Origin: Pseudonocardia sp.
GTDB taxonomy: Bacteria; Actinomycetota; Actinomycetes; Mycobacteriales; Pseudonocardiaceae
Length of the DNA stretch: 51,067 bases
Reading direction: 5' to 3'
Assembly: GCF_029263155.1 (NCBI RefSeq)
Contig: NZ_JAJCYB010000012.1
Span: 1 to 51,067 of the forward strand
Positions within the stretch are counted from its first letter, which is position 1. Every line of letters begins with the position of its first letter. Shown piece after piece: positions 30,354-39,473 of the stretch. The translations under genes were made by a program, and so were the position numbers. The notes under the pieces are model-generated. The model was not told the DNA's origin. It worked only from the letters and a program-made list of their open reading frames with translations, and made no database searches.

Positions 30354-31223
30354 TCACGAGTACGACCGCCGCTCATCGGGCGGAGGGATCTCCGCGCCCT
30401 TGTACTCCACCGGGATCCCGCCGAGCGGGTAGTCCTTGCGCTGGGGGTGGCCCTCCCAGTCGTCGGGCATGAGGATCCGGGTCAGCGCGGGGTGCCCGTC
30501 GAAGATCACGCCGAACATGTCCCAGCACTCGCGCTCGTGCCAGTCGGCCGTGGGGTAGACCTCGACGACGCTGGCGACGTGCGGGTGGTCCACGTCGAGC
30601 GCGACCTCCAGCCGGATCCGGCGGCGGTAGGTCATCGACGTCAGGTGGTAGACCACGTGCAGCCGCTGCTCGACCCCCTCGCCGTAGTCCACGCCGGAGA
30701 CCGAGCTGCACAGCTCGAAACGCAGGCCCTCGTCGTCGCGCAGGGTCCGGCACAGGTCCAGGACCCGCTCGGGCTGCACGTACACCGTGATCTCGCCGCG
30801 GTCGATCGTGATCTGCTGCACGGCGCCGCGCGGGACGTCACGCTCGGCCAGTGCCTCGGCGAAGTCGTCGACGAACTCGTCGAACCAGCCGCCGAAGGGG
30901 CGCTCGGCCGGGGCCGGGGCGTAGCCGGGCAGGCGCAGGCCGCCGAAGCCCGAGGTGTCGCCGGTGCCGGAGACGCCGAACATGCCCTCGCGGGCACGCG
31001 CGGGAGGCGCCTGCCGAGTGCCGCCCTCGGGGGTCGCCCCGGTGCGGTCGATGTCGGCGCCCTCGGCGTCGTGGCGGGCCTGCTCGGGCTCGCCTCCGGC
31101 GGGGGCGGTGCCGCCCCCGGCGCGCTGCGCATCGCGGTCGGCGCCGCTCTGCTCGGCGGAGGACTGCGTGCCGCCCGTCGGCTCGGCACTCTCCTTGGAG
31201 GTGCCGGCGGTGTCGTCGGCCAT
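30354..31223 (-). CDS. nuoC: NADH-quinone oxidoreductase subunit C with a long disordered N-terminus
   Basis: The 289-residue protein's conserved core starts near residue 110 and contains VSGVDYGEGVEQRLHVVYHL, EVYPTADWHERECWDMFGVIFDGHPALTRILMPDDWEGHPQRKDYPLGG. The first 80-85 residues are Gly/Ala/Glu/Ser-rich low-complexity sequence with no counterpart in E. coli NuoC. ATG at 31223 lies 2 bp after the nuoB stop and GGAGG of the nuoB end is nearby, supporting that start. Confidence 0.95.
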   Translation of the reverse strand: MADDTAGTSKESAEPTGGTQSSAEQSGADRDAQRAGGGTAPAGGEPEQARHDAEGADIDRTGATPEGGTRQAPPARAREGMFGVSGTGDTSGFGGLRLPGYAPAPAERPFGGWFDEFVDDFAEALAERDVPRGAVQQITIDRGEITVYVQPERVLDLCRTLRDDEGLRFELCSSVSGVDYGEGVEQRLHVVYHLTSMTYRRRIRLEVALDVDHPHVASVVEVYPTADWHERECWDMFGVIFDGHPALTRILMPDDWEGHPQRKDYPLGGIPVEYKGAEIPPPDERRSYS

Positions 31224-31225
31224 CG

Positions 31226-31825
31226 TCACTCGCCTCCGGCGGTCAGGGTCGGGGCGGTCTTCGGGGCCGACTTCTTCGCCTTCGACGCGTACTTCTCCGA
31301 CGACGGGATCATCGGCGTCCGGTGGCCGCTCTCGGCCAGCTCCGTGGCGCGCTTGGCGCCCAGCGGCTCGTCCATGATCTTGGCGTGGATCTTGAGGATC
31401 GCGTCCATCAGCATCTCCGGGCGCGGCGGGCAGCCCGGGAGGTACATGTCGACCGGCACGACGTGGTCGACGCCCTGCACGATCGCGTAGTTGTTGAACA
31501 TGCCGCCGGAGCTGGCGCACACGCCCATCGCGAGCACCCAGCGGGGCTCGGGCATCTGGTCGTAGATCTGGCGCAGGACCGGGGCCATCTTGTTGCTCAC
31601 CCGGCCCGCGACGATCATCAGGTCGGCCTGACGTGGAGAGGCCCGGAAGACCTCCATGCCGAAGCGCGCGAGGTCGTAGCGCGGGGCGCCGGTCGTCATC
31701 ATCTCGATCGCGCAGCAGGCCAACCCGAAGGTGGCGGGCCACAGCGAGGACTTGCGGGTCCAGTTGACCAGCTTCTCGACGCTGGTCAGCAGGACGCCGC
31801 TGGGCAGGTTCTCTTCGAGTCCCAT
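31226..31825 (-). CDS. nuoB: NADH-quinone oxidoreductase subunit B (cluster N2)
   Basis: The 199-residue protein carries the N2 [4Fe-4S] ligands: the tandem pair in [20 protein letters not shown] and [11 protein letters not shown]2 hands electrons to quinone. A charged Lys-rich tail ([15 protein letters not shown]) extends the C-terminus. ATG lies 1 bp after the nuoA stop. Confidence 0.97.
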   Translation of the reverse strand: MGLEENLPSGVLLTSVEKLVNWTRKSSLWPATFGLACCAIEMMTTGAPRYDLARFGMEVFRASPRQADLMIVAGRVSNKMAPVLRQIYDQMPEPRWVLAMGVCASSGGMFNNYAIVQGVDHVVPVDMYLPGCPPRPEMLMDAILKIHAKIMDEPLGAKRATELAESGHRTPMIPSSEKYASKAKKSAPKTAPTLTAGGE

Positions 31826-31826
31826 G

Positions 31827-32192
31827 TCAGTTCCACTCCAGTCCGCCGCGGCGCCATTCGTAGACGTAGGCGAACGCGATGGTGGCGATGTAGAGGACGA
31901 TCGCGACCAGGCCGAACAGGCCGAGCTGGTCGGACACGACCGCGTAGGGGTAGAGGAACACCAGCTCGATGTCGAACAGGATGAACAGCATCGCGGTGAG
32001 GTAGTAGGCCACCGGCATCCGGCCGCCGCCCACCACCGGCTGCGGCGACGGCTCGATGCCGCACTCGTAGGCGTCGAGCTTGGCCCGGTTGTAGCGACGT
32101 GGGCCGATGTAGGGCGCGGAGACCACCGAGAACAGCGCGAACGCGCCGGCCAGGGCGAACATCAGCACCAGCGGCAGATACGGATCGAGCAT
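31827..32192 (-). CDS. nuoA: NADH-quinone oxidoreductase subunit A
   Basis: The 121-residue, three-helix subunit contains [18 protein letters not shown], the conserved Cys loop, then [23 protein letters not shown] and the C-terminal WRRGGLEWN. Start ATG at 32192 gives [10 protein letters not shown], aligning with other NuoA; a GTG at 32204 would add four residues. It is the first gene of the 14-gene operon, with the control region upstream on the minus strand. Confidence 0.95.
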   Translation of the reverse strand: MLDPYLPLVLMFALAGAFALFSVVSAPYIGPRRYNRAKLDAYECGIEPSPQPVVGGGRMPVAYYLTAMLFILFDIELVFLYPYAVVSDQLGLFGLVAIVLYIATIAFAYVYEWRRGGLEWN

Positions 32193-32386
32193 CCCTCTTC
32201 GCACCCTCGCGTCGTCGGTGGATCAGCCTGCTGAATCGTGCCGGGCAGCCGCGACACTAGGTCGTGACCGACCTCCCGGCCGAAGCCAGGCCAGCCTTAC
32301 CCAGACCACGCCGCCCAGGTCATCGCCGTGGCCGCCGGTTCCGACGCCCGCTGCGAGTGGTGGGTCCGCTGCGGTCCTGCGACTCC

Positions 32387-32404
32387 TTGTGAAGGATTTC
32401 ACGA
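32387..32404. promoter_or_regulatory. probable Rex operator (NADH/NAD+ sensor) upstream of nuoA
   Basis: TTGTGAA-GGAT-TTCACGA matches the Rex palindrome TTGTGAA-N4-TTCACAA at 13 of 14 conserved positions. Streptomyces Rex is known to bind TGTGAAC-N3-TTCACA sites and to control nuo and cyd operons, and this site lies upstream of nuoA. If TACACT at 32415-32420 is the -10 box, the operator covers about +4 to +21, a repression position. rex itself is not in the window. Confidence 0.7.
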
Positions 32405-32521
32405 AGTCGAGGAGAGTGTAGGGCCACGGGCCCGCGGACGCGCGACGGCCACCCGCGGCCGTCGGCGGCCACGGGCGTCCTCGCCCGCCGTCCGCGCGAC
32501 GGCAGGCCCCTCGCGCACCAG

Positions 32522-32597
32522 CCCGTGGCCCGCGCACCGACCCGTGGCCCGCGCACCGACCCGTGGCTCGCGCGCCGGCCCGTGGCTCGCGCGCTGT
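32522..32597. repeat. four tandem 19-bp repeats between menG and nuoA
   Basis: Four head-to-tail 19-bp units: CCCGTGGCCCGCGCACCGA twice without change (32522-32540, 32541-32559), then two diverged copies with GGCTCGCGCGC (32560-32578, 32579-32597). They lie between the convergent sense of the menG end and the nuo promoter. The function is unknown. Confidence 0.9.
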
Positions 32598-32608
32598 CGG
32601 CAGCGCGC
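32589..32608. terminator. perfect 8-bp stem-loop downstream of menG
   Basis: GCGCGCTG-TCGG-CAGCGCGC is a perfect hairpin about 50 bp after the menG stop, in the right place to end the mgtA-menG transcript before it runs into nuo. There is no T-tract, as is common in actinobacteria. Confidence 0.45.
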
Positions 32609-32656
32609 AAGACGCAGCCGGGCGCGCGAAACCGCGGTCGCGGTCGCGGTCGCGGG

Positions 32657-33349
32657 TCAGGTGTAGGCGCGGCGGGCGCGGTGCAGGGCGACCGCGCCGA
32701 ACGTGAGGTCGCGCCATCCGACCTGGCTCCAGCCCGCCTCACCGATGCGGCGGGCCAGCTCGGGCTGCGGGGACCAGTCGCGGATCGACTCCCCGAGGTA
32801 GCGGTAGGCCTCCGCATTGCTGGACACGCGCGCCGCGACCGCGGGCAGCACGTGCTCCAGACCCAGGTAGTAGGCCGTCCGGAACGGGGCCCAGGTGGGG
32901 CGGCCGAACTCGCAGACCACCATCCGGCCGCCCGGGCGCGTGACCCGCGCCAGCTCGCGGAGTGCCCGGTCGGTGTCGGCCACGTTGCGCAGGCCGAACG
33001 AGATCGTCACCGCGTCGAAGGCGGCGTCGCGGAACGGGAGGTGCAGCGCGTCGGCGGCGACCTTCGGCACGCCCCGGCCCTCCCCGGCCCGGAGCATGCC
33101 CAGGGAGAAGTCCGCGGCCACGCACCAGGCACCGGAACGCTCCAGCTCCACCGTGGACACCGCGGTCCCGGCCGCGAGGTCGAGCACCCGTTCGCCCGGC
33201 CGCAGGTCCAGCGCCTCGCGTGTGAGGCGGCGCCAGCGCCGGTCCTGGCCCCCGGTGAGCACGGTGTTCGTCACGTCGTAGCGCCGGGCCACGCCGTCGA
33301 ACATCGCGGCGACGTCACGGGGGTCCTTGTCGAGGTCGGCGCGGCTCAC
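32657..33349 (-). CDS. menG: demethylmenaquinone methyltransferase
   Basis: The 230-residue class I SAM methyltransferase of the UbiE/MenG family catalyses the last step of menaquinone synthesis. [24 protein letters not shown] is the family N-terminal signature. [14 protein letters not shown] is the SAM motif. [33 protein letters not shown] is the second UbiE signature. GTG at 33349 ([21 protein letters not shown]) is chosen over the longer frame because the extension is low-complexity. M. tuberculosis has the same neighbour, mgtA (Rv0557-Rv0558). Confidence 0.93.
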   Translation of the reverse strand: MSRADLDKDPRDVAAMFDGVARRYDVTNTVLTGGQDRRWRRLTREALDLRPGERVLDLAAGTAVSTVELERSGAWCVAADFSLGMLRAGEGRGVPKVAADALHLPFRDAAFDAVTISFGLRNVADTDRALRELARVTRPGGRMVVCEFGRPTWAPFRTAYYLGLEHVLPAVAARVSSNAEAYRYLGESIRDWSPQPELARRIGEAGWSQVGWRDLTFGAVALHRARRAYT

Positions 33350-33583
33350 GGGCCCGACGCTACCCGGCCGTCCCGGCCGCCGCGCCCGCGTGCGGGGTCG
33401 TGCTCGGCGGGCGCCGCCCACCCCGGTGCCCGGCACGACGGAGATCACCGGCTCGGAGCGGGCAGGGGTGCGCAGCAGCGTCGATCGGCGGCCGGGCACC
33501 CGGAGCGGCACGGACCGCGCCTACCGGCGCCCAACCGACGCTCATGACCCCCCGGGCCGGCACGGCCGAGCGCATGCGGGCCG
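33350..33583. other. intergenic region upstream of menG
   Basis: This 234-bp GC-rich region separates the second glycosyltransferase gene from menG. menG may have its own promoter here, but I cannot point to clear boxes. Open frames across it are shadows. Confidence 0.4.
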
Positions 33584-34690
33584 CTACCCGGTCAGGGTGG
33601 CCAGCATCGAGTCCACCGAGGCGGGCCAGCCGAACTGCTCGGCACGGGTCCGGGCGGCCACCCGGCGCGCACCCTCGTCCGAGGCGAGCAGGGTGGTGAC
33701 ACCGGACGCGAACGCGGCGGGCGAGTCGGCGGCTGCGGCGCCGCAGGCCGGGGCCACGATCTCGGGCAGCGCCGACGACGCCGACACCACCACCGGGGTG
33801 CCGCTGGCCAGCGCCTCCAGCGCGGAGAGCCCGAACGTCTCGTGCGGGCCGGGGGCCAGCGACACGTCCGCCGACGCCAGCAGCCGGGCCAGCCGCGACC
33901 GGTCGGGCACGAAGCCCAGGAACGTCACCGGCAGCCCGGCGGCTCGCCGTTGCAGCATCGGGCGGCGCGGCCCGTCACCGGCCACGACCAGCCGCACCCG
34001 GTGACCGGCGGCGGCCAGCGCGGCCACCGTGTCGATGCTGCGTTCGGGGTGCTTCTCCGGGGAGAGGCGGCCGCAGTGCACGAGGAGCGCGTCGGCGTCG
34101 CCCGCGAGGCGGGTGCGCAGGTCGGGGTCGCGGTGGCGCGGCGAGAACGTGGCCAGGTCGACACCGAGGGGTACCTGCGCCACGTTGCCGGCGCCGATCC
34201 GCTCGAACTCGGCGCGGGCGAACGAGGTGGTGCAGACGACGGTGTCGTAGGCGGCGGCCATCCGCGCGTTCGCGGCGTCGGCGACTCGGCGGGCCGCGGC
34301 GTCGGGCAGCAGGAACTGCGACAGCAGGCGGTCGAGGCGCTCGTGGGAGATGACGACGGCGGGCACGCCGCGCCGGGCCGCCCACGCGCCCAGCCCGCGC
34401 AGCGTGAGCCGGTCCGACACCTCGATCGCGTCCGGCTCCAGGCCGCCCAGGAGCCGCTGCACCCGCCACGGGTCGACGGCGCGGTAGCCCCCGGTCCCGG
34501 GCAGTTCCGGGGCCGCGATCGTGACCCGGCGGATGCCGGTGTCGAGCAGCTCGTCGGCGGGGCGGCGGCCCGGTACCACGAGCACGACGTCGTGGCCGCG
34601 GGCGACGTACCCGGCGCCGAGGTGGTGCAGCGCGGTGCGCAGCCCGCCCGAGCGCGGGCCGTAGAAGTTCGCGAGCTGGACGATCCGCAC
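33584..34690 (-). CDS. GT4 family glycosyltransferase (probable mannosyltransferase)
   Basis: The 368-residue GT-B enzyme begins RIVQLANFYGPRSGGLRTALHHLGAGYVARGHDV and has the acceptor/donor regions VHCGRLSPEKHPERSIDTVAALA and the EX7E motif in GPHETFGLSALEALASGTPVVVS. This group includes mannosyltransferases that build phosphatidylinositol mannosides and lipomannan. GTG at 34690 lies 1 bp after the MgtA-like gene, so they form an operon. The exact acceptor is not readable from sequence. Confidence 0.85.
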   Translation of the reverse strand: MRIVQLANFYGPRSGGLRTALHHLGAGYVARGHDVVLVVPGRRPADELLDTGIRRVTIAAPELPGTGGYRAVDPWRVQRLLGGLEPDAIEVSDRLTLRGLGAWAARRGVPAVVISHERLDRLLSQFLLPDAAARRVADAANARMAAAYDTVVCTTSFARAEFERIGAGNVAQVPLGVDLATFSPRHRDPDLRTRLAGDADALLVHCGRLSPEKHPERSIDTVAALAAAGHRVRLVVAGDGPRRPMLQRRAAGLPVTFLGFVPDRSRLARLLASADVSLAPGPHETFGLSALEALASGTPVVVSASSALPEIVAPACGAAAADSPAAFASGVTTLLASDEGARRVAARTRAEQFGWPASVDSMLATLTG

Positions 34691-34691
34691 G

Positions 34692-35870
34692 TCAGGCCGC
34701 GGCGCGCGGCGCCGGTTCGGTGATCGGCCCGGCGGGCGCGCCGATCACCTCGGCGTAGTGCGCGAGCAGCTCGTCGCCCACCGTGCTCCAGGTGCGGCGC
34801 AGCACCGACTTGCGGGCGGCCGCCCCGAAGTGTCGGCGCAGGTCGGGGTCGGTGAGGGCGGCCACGGCGGCGCGCAGCTGGTCGTCGGCCGAGACCGCGG
34901 AGGGGTGGCCCGCCTCGACGCCGTCGGGCCGCGGCGGCACGAGGTAACCGGTGCGGCCGGGGAGCACCAGGTCGCGGGGGCCGCCGGCGTCGGGCGCCAC
35001 CACCGGCAGGCCGGACGCGAGGGCCTCCTGCACGGCCTGGCAGAACGTCTCCGACGGGCCGGTGTGCACGAACACGTCGAGCGAGGCGTAGATGCGGGCG
35101 AGCTCGTCGCCGCCGCGGAAGCCGAGGAACGCCGCGTCCGGCAGCGCCGCCCGCAGCCGCTCCTCGCTGGGCCCCGCCCCCACGAGCACCAGGCGGGTGC
35201 CGGGCAGGCCGTCCAACGCGGCCAGGCGCTCCACCTGCTTCTCCGGGGCGAGCCTGCCGACGAACCCGATCAGCAGCTCACCGTTGGGCGCGAGCTCGGC
35301 GCGCATCCCGGTGTCGCGCTTGGACGGGGTGAACCGGCAGGTGTCGACGCCGCGCGCCCACTGGTGCACCCGCGGCACCCCGCGTGCCCGCAGCGCCTCG
35401 GTGGCCCAGCTCGACGGCGCGAGCGTCCGGTCGGCCTGGCCGTGCAGCCGGCAGGTCCAGCGCCACGCCGCGCGTGCGGTGAGTCCGAGGCCGTAGGAGG
35501 AGGCGAAGCCCGCGACGTCGGTCTGGTAGATCGCGACGGTGGGCACGCCGAGGCGGCGTGCGGCGTGCAGGCCGCGGTAACCCATGACGAACGGTGCGGC
35601 CAGGTGCACGACGTCGGGGCGGAACCCGCGCAGCGCGGTGAGGATCCGGCGGCTCGGCACGCCGACCGGCATGGAGTTGACGACGGGCAGGTCCAGCGAC
35701 GGCACCCGCACGACCGGTGCGCCTCGGTACTCCGCGGGACCGTCCGCGCCGGGGGCGATCACCAGGACGTCGTGCGCCGCCGCGGTGAGGTGCTCCACCA
35801 CCCGCAGCACGGAGTTGGTGACGCCGTTGACGACGGGCAGGAAGCACTCGGACACGATCGCGACTCGCAC
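34692..35870 (-). CDS. mgtA: GDP-mannose-dependent glycosyltransferase, MgtA (Rv0557) homologue
   Basis: The 392-residue GT4 enzyme begins [28 protein letters not shown], close to the mycobacterial MgtA start. Further matches are [39 protein letters not shown] and [32 protein letters not shown] (EX7E). MgtA enzymes add mannose to a glycolipid in lipomannan-like synthesis. GTG at 35870 has GGAGG about 11 nt upstream; the frame runs open far upstream but only as a shadow. It is divergent from the inositol-monophosphatase-like gene. Confidence 0.88.
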   Translation of the reverse strand: MRVAIVSECFLPVVNGVTNSVLRVVEHLTAAAHDVLVIAPGADGPAEYRGAPVVRVPSLDLPVVNSMPVGVPSRRILTALRGFRPDVVHLAAPFVMGYRGLHAARRLGVPTVAIYQTDVAGFASSYGLGLTARAAWRWTCRLHGQADRTLAPSSWATEALRARGVPRVHQWARGVDTCRFTPSKRDTGMRAELAPNGELLIGFVGRLAPEKQVERLAALDGLPGTRLVLVGAGPSEERLRAALPDAAFLGFRGGDELARIYASLDVFVHTGPSETFCQAVQEALASGLPVVAPDAGGPRDLVLPGRTGYLVPPRPDGVEAGHPSAVSADDQLRAAVAALTDPDLRRHFGAAARKSVLRRTWSTVGDELLAHYAEVIGAPAGPITEPAPRAAA

Positions 35871-36034
35871 GGGACCGAACCTCCACCACCCGCGGTCCGG
35901 GCTGCCGTCGTCGGTCTGTCGCCCGGCCGAACTCATGAACAACTCCCCGTGCCGGGTGCACAGTTGGCCCGGTGATGGGCGACACGTCACCCGGCGGTCG
36001 CGTCCCCGACACCGGGTACCCCGACTCTCGGTGC

Positions 36035-36090
36035 ACATGACCGCCGACGTGCTCCTTCCCGCGGAGGCGCCGACATGACCGCCGACGTGC
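36035..36090 (+). repeat. 18-bp direct repeat spanning the leader and gene starts of the monophosphatase-like gene
   Basis: An 18-bp sequence (ACATGACCGCCGACGTGC) occurs at 36035-36052 and again at 36073-36090, 38 bp apart. The first copy holds the start of the mini-cistron and the second the start of the real gene, so both peptides begin MTADV. Confidence 0.95.
36037..36078 (+). CDS. 13-codon mini-cistron [13 protein letters not shown] before the inositol-monophosphatase-like gene
   Basis: This is the third copy of the 42-nt cassette, coding [13 protein letters not shown] with a TGA overlapping the next ATG and GGAGG 7 nt before that ATG. Unlike the korB and nuoM copies it does not overlap an upstream stop; it is the first ORF after a divergent promoter region. 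Translation is inferred. Confidence 0.6.
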   Translation: MTADVLLPAEAPT

Positions 36091-36896
36091 GCACCACCGC
36101 GCCGATCGTGGAGCCGGGGTTGCTCTCGCGCGCGCTCGAGGTGGCCGGACGGCTCGCCAACGACGCCGCCGAGGTGATCACGGCCACCGCGGGACGCGAC
36201 CGGCAGGTTCCCCCGGGCGCCGGGCCCAAGGCCAACCCGTTCGACTGGGTGACCGACACCGACCGCACGCTGGAGCGGCACACCCGCCGCGTCCTGGCGG
36301 CGGAGTTCCCCTCGGTGCCGGTGCTCGGCGAGGAGTACGGCGCGGACGACGGTGTCACGCGGGCGCCGCTGCGCTGGGTCGTCGACCCGGTGGACGGCAC
36401 CGCGAACTACGTGGCGGGGTTCCCGTGGTGCGCCTACAGCCTGGCGCTGGTGGACGCCCACGGCCCGGTCGTCGGCGTGATCGCCGACCCCAGCCGGGCG
36501 CAGATCTACGCCGCCGCCCGGGGGCGCGGGGTGCGCGCCAACGGCGTGCCGGTCCGGATCGCCCCGCGCCCGGTGGTCGGCGGGCTGGTGTGCAGCGAGC
36601 TGTCCCTGGAGCGCGCACCGGGCTTCACGCGGCAGGCCGTCGGCGCACACACCGGGGTGCGGGTGCTCGGTTCCGCGGCGCTCGCGATCACTCAGGTGGC
36701 GCTCGGGCACGCGGTCGCCGCGGTGCTCGACCACTACCGCGAGTGGGACGTCGCGGGGGCGCTGTGTCTGGCCACCGAGGCCGGTGCGGTGGTCGTCGGC
36801 GGCGACGGGCGACCCGATCCGCTGCCCGTCGGCGGGATGGTCGTCGCCGTCCCGGGGGCCCTCGACACCGTCCTCGGGTGGTGGCGCGGCGCCTGA
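36075..36896 (+). CDS. inositol monophosphatase family protein
   Basis: The 273-residue protein carries the IMPase metal sites: [15 protein letters not shown] (Glu-Glu), [18 protein letters not shown] (D-P-x-D-G-T) and the late [14 protein letters not shown]. The family hydrolyses inositol phosphates, histidinol phosphate or similar. Location beside the mannosyltransferases suggests a role in making inositol for phosphatidylinositol mannosides, an inference. ATG 36075 follows the mini-cistron with GGAGG 7 nt upstream. Confidence 0.88.
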   Translation: MTADVRTTAPIVEPGLLSRALEVAGRLANDAAEVITATAGRDRQVPPGAGPKANPFDWVTDTDRTLERHTRRVLAAEFPSVPVLGEEYGADDGVTRAPLRWVVDPVDGTANYVAGFPWCAYSLALVDAHGPVVGVIADPSRAQIYAAARGRGVRANGVPVRIAPRPVVGGLVCSELSLERAPGFTRQAVGAHTGVRVLGSAALAITQVALGHAVAAVLDHYREWDVAGALCLATEAGAVVVGGDGRPDPLPVGGMVVAVPGALDTVLGWWRGA

Positions 36897-36956
36897 GGCG
36901 CCTACTGTCGGGCGATCACCACCACCTCGGGGACCCGCGACGGCGCGGCGCTGGCC

Positions 36957-37958
36957 GTGCGGGCCACGCCGGTGCTGTTCGTGCTCATCTGGGCCACCGG
37001 GTTCGTCGTCGCCAAGTACGCCGCGCCGTACGCCGAGCCGCTGAGCTTCCTGTTGCTGCGCTACGCGGGCGTGGTGGTGCTGATGCTGGTGCTCGCGCTG
37101 CTCGCCGGGGCGCGGTGGCCGCGCGGGCGCGCCGTGCTGCACATCGCCGTCGCGGGGATCGGCATCCAGGCCGGCTATCTCGGCGGGGTGTGGACCGCCG
37201 TGTCCGCGGGGATGCCGGCCGGGGTGGCGGCGCTGGTCGTCAACCTCCAGCCCGTGCTCACGGCCGCGATCGGCGGCCTGCTCGGCGTGCGGCTCGGGCG
37301 GGTGCAGGTGCTCGGCCTGCTGCTCGGGTTCGCCGGGGTGGTGCTGGTCGTGTCGAGCAACCTCACGACCGACGGCATCACACCCGTCACGCTCGGGCTG
37401 ACCACGACGGCCCTGCTGACGATCACCGCGGGCACGCTCTACCAGAAGCGGTTCTGCCCGCAGTTCGACCTGCGCACCGGGCAGGTCGTGCAGTTCGGCG
37501 CGTCGATACTGGTGACGCTGCCGTTCGCGCTGGTGTTCGAGTCGTTCCGGTTCGACTGGACGCCCCAGCTCGTCGGGGCGCTGGCCTGGTCGGTGCTGGT
37601 GCTCACCGGCGGCGGCATCTCGCTGCTGTTCCTCATGCTGCGCCGGGGCGCGGCCGCGCAGGTGACGAGCTACTTCTACCTCGTCCCCGGCATCACGGCG
37701 CTGCTCGCACTGGTGATGTTCGGCGAGACGCTGGGGCCGTTCGCGGTCGTGGGGATGGTGGTGGCGGTGCTCGGGGTGGCGCTCGCGACCCGTGCGGTCG
37801 CTCCGGACGCCCCGGGGACCGGGTCAACCGCAGGGGCCGAGGACCCCCGCGAGGGCCAGCAGCGCACGGTCCGCCCCGTGCCGGGCCACGACCTGCACGC
37901 CGACGGGCGCGCCGTCCGCGGTGAATCCCGCCGGGATGCTGAGGGCCGGATGCCCTGA
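36957..37958 (+). CDS. EamA family transporter overlapping the amidase gene antisense
   Basis: The 333-residue protein has ten helices: [57 protein letters not shown], then the second repeat [21 protein letters not shown]...[18 protein letters not shown]. The membrane part ends near residue 280. The last about 45 residues are hydrophilic and are encoded antisense to the end of the amidase gene (135-bp overlap). GTG start at 36957. Substrate unknown. Confidence 0.85.
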   Translation: MRATPVLFVLIWATGFVVAKYAAPYAEPLSFLLLRYAGVVVLMLVLALLAGARWPRGRAVLHIAVAGIGIQAGYLGGVWTAVSAGMPAGVAALVVNLQPVLTAAIGGLLGVRLGRVQVLGLLLGFAGVVLVVSSNLTTDGITPVTLGLTTTALLTITAGTLYQKRFCPQFDLRTGQVVQFGASILVTLPFALVFESFRFDWTPQLVGALAWSVLVLTGGGISLLFLMLRRGAAAQVTSYFYLVPGITALLALVMFGETLGPFAVVGMVVAVLGVALATRAVAPDAPGTGSTAGAEDPREGQQRTVRPVPGHDLHADGRAVRGESRRDAEGRMP

Positions 37959-38951
37959 CAGGTTGAAGGACCAGGTCAGGGCGACGCTCATGTGGTCGCC
38001 GGGACCGTCGTGGCCGTGCGGTCCGCCGGGGGTGGTCGGGGTGAGCAGCAGGTCCGTCGTGGCGAACAGGGCTGCGAGGCTCCGGTCGTTGGCCGCCCGC
38101 AGCGCGGCGGCACCGGCCAGGTCCGCGGCCGGGGCGTGGGGGTCCCGCAGCGCGGTCCACGCCGGGGCGGGATCGGCGAGTCGCAGCCGTGCGGGCTGCA
38201 CTCCGGGCATCAGGACCTCGGCCGCGTGCCGTGCGATCCCGACCACCTCCGGGTCGAGCTGATCGCCCGCGAAGCCGAGGTCGGGTGACCACGTCGCCGT
38301 GCGTGGCGGCGGGCAGGCCGGCAAGGGCCCGAGGACCACGCCTGCCCAACCCGCCAGGTCGCGGGCGTCCGCGACGAGCGGCCCGGCGCAGGCCAGGCCC
38401 GACGGGTCCCGGCCCGGACCGAGTCCGGCGGTCGGCTTGTAGCCGAGGATCCCGCACCATGCGGCCGGGATCCGGGTGGAGCCCGCGCCGTCGCTGCCGG
38501 TGGCCACCGGCACGATGCCCGCGGCCACCGCGGCCGCGGACCCCGCGGACGAACCGCCGGGCGAGAGGTCCGGCCGGTGCGGGTTGCGGGTCGGACCGCG
38601 GTCGGTGTGGCCCCAGGTCTGCGGTCCGGGGCCACGGGGCACTGCGGTGCGCCCGATCGGGATCGCCCCGGCCGCGCGGAGCCTCCGCAGCTCGACGGCG
38701 TCGCCGCGGCCCTTGACCGCGATCGGCACCCCGGCCCACACAGGGGCCGGGTGACCGCACGCCAGCCGCGCGTCGAGCGTGCGCGCCGCCGCGAGCGCGT
38801 CGTCGGTGCTCACCTCGACGAACGCGCGCAGCGAGCCGTCCGCCTCGTGGAGGCGCCGCAGCGCGTCGACGACGACCTGCTCGGCGCTCGTCCGGCCGTC
38901 CGCCACGGCCCGACCGATGTCGCAGGCGCTCAGCGGCGGCGACGCAGCCAC
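37824..38951 (-). CDS. amidase signature family protein (short form)
   Basis: The 375-residue protein carries the amidase Ser-Ser-Lys triad: VPIAVKG (Lys), SPGGSSAGSAAAVAAG (cis-Ser) and GSDGAGSTRIPAAWCG (nucleophile Ser). It is about 80-100 residues shorter than usual; the segment between the catalytic Lys and GAIPIGRTAVP is compressed. GTG 38951 overlaps the end of the DUF3592 gene by 22 bp. Its 3' end overlaps the EamA gene on the other strand. Substrate unknown. Confidence 0.82.
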   Translation of the reverse strand: MAASPPLSACDIGRAVADGRTSAEQVVVDALRRLHEADGSLRAFVEVSTDDALAAARTLDARLACGHPAPVWAGVPIAVKGRGDAVELRRLRAAGAIPIGRTAVPRGPGPQTWGHTDRGPTRNPHRPDLSPGGSSAGSAAAVAAGIVPVATGSDGAGSTRIPAAWCGILGYKPTAGLGPGRDPSGLACAGPLVADARDLAGWAGVVLGPLPACPPPRTATWSPDLGFAGDQLDPEVVGIARHAAEVLMPGVQPARLRLADPAPAWTALRDPHAPAADLAGAAALRAANDRSLAALFATTDLLLTPTTPGGPHGHDGPGDHMSVALTWSFNLSGHPALSIPAGFTADGAPVGVQVVARHGADRALLALAGVLGPCG

Positions 38952-39391
38952 AGCGCCAGCGGGCCGAGCAGCACCCAGGTGCAGGCGACGCCGACCAGCA
39001 GCGGCGCCGCCCCGCCGACGGTGCTGCGGCCCGCCACCCGGACCAGCTCGGGATCGGAGGCGCTGTACTCGACCTGCACCAGCTGCCCGGGGTCGACGCC
39101 GCGCGGGTGGAACACGCCGTTCTCGGGCACCACGGTCTGACCGTTGTCCATGGTGAAACGCACGAGCGTGCGGAAGAACGTGGACCCGTCGAGCACCTCG
39201 GCCCGGGCGGTGGCCAGGTCGTCGTCGATGGCGGCGTCGTCGATGGCCGAGCCCGCCAGCGCCAGCCCCGCGAGCACCGTGACCAGCACCGCGAGACCGA
39301 GGACGAGCTCCGGGAGCCGCCTGCGCAGCACCGCGGCGGCGGGCCGGACCGCGGCGGCGACCTCGTCGAACGCGCGCGTCCCGGTGCTCAC
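38930..39391 (-). CDS. DUF3592 membrane protein (Rv0556-like)
   Basis: The 153-residue protein has a membrane helix at each end (LVLGLAVLVTVLAGLALAGSA and PLLVGVACTWVLLGPLALWL) around an extracytoplasmic domain with VRFTMDNGQTVVPENGVFHP and VQVEYSASDPELVRVAG, typical of DUF3592. A similar protein, Rv0556, lies between menD and mgtA in M. tuberculosis. Start GTG 39391 is chosen; GTG 39424 would add 11 residues. It is divergent from the isochorismate synthase gene. Confidence 0.78.
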   Translation of the reverse strand: MSTGTRAFDEVAAAVRPAAAVLRRRLPELVLGLAVLVTVLAGLALAGSAIDDAAIDDDLATARAEVLDGSTFFRTLVRFTMDNGQTVVPENGVFHPRGVDPGQLVQVEYSASDPELVRVAGRSTVGGAAPLLVGVACTWVLLGPLALWLRRRR

Positions 39392-39473
39392 GGACGCCGA
39401 GTCTAGACCGGATGTGGTCAGCACCTCCCGGGGCGGACGAGCACTGCGGGCCCGCGCCTCTTACGCTCGATGT

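Larger units (their letters stand above)
32193..32656. promoter_or_regulatory. nuo operon control region (464 bp)
   Basis: This is the longest non-coding stretch in the window. From the nuoA side it holds about 190 bp of leader, a Rex-like operator (32387-32404), a possible -10 box TACACT (minus strand, 32415-32420) just upstream of it, a GC-rich block, four 19-bp tandem repeats with a hairpin, and a (GCGGTC)3 run beside the menG stop. No convincing -35 box was found, so the exact promoter is uncertain. Confidence 0.6.

Noticed and set aside
32431..32656. Possible origin or phage attachment site in the nuo control region
   Set aside because: No DnaA boxes, tRNA end or integrase gene are present; the tandem GC repeats alone do not support it.
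35871..37142. Extension of the mgtA frame upstream to 37142
   Set aside because: It would run through the divergent monophosphatase gene and gives low-complexity sequence; homologues start at [12 protein letters not shown].
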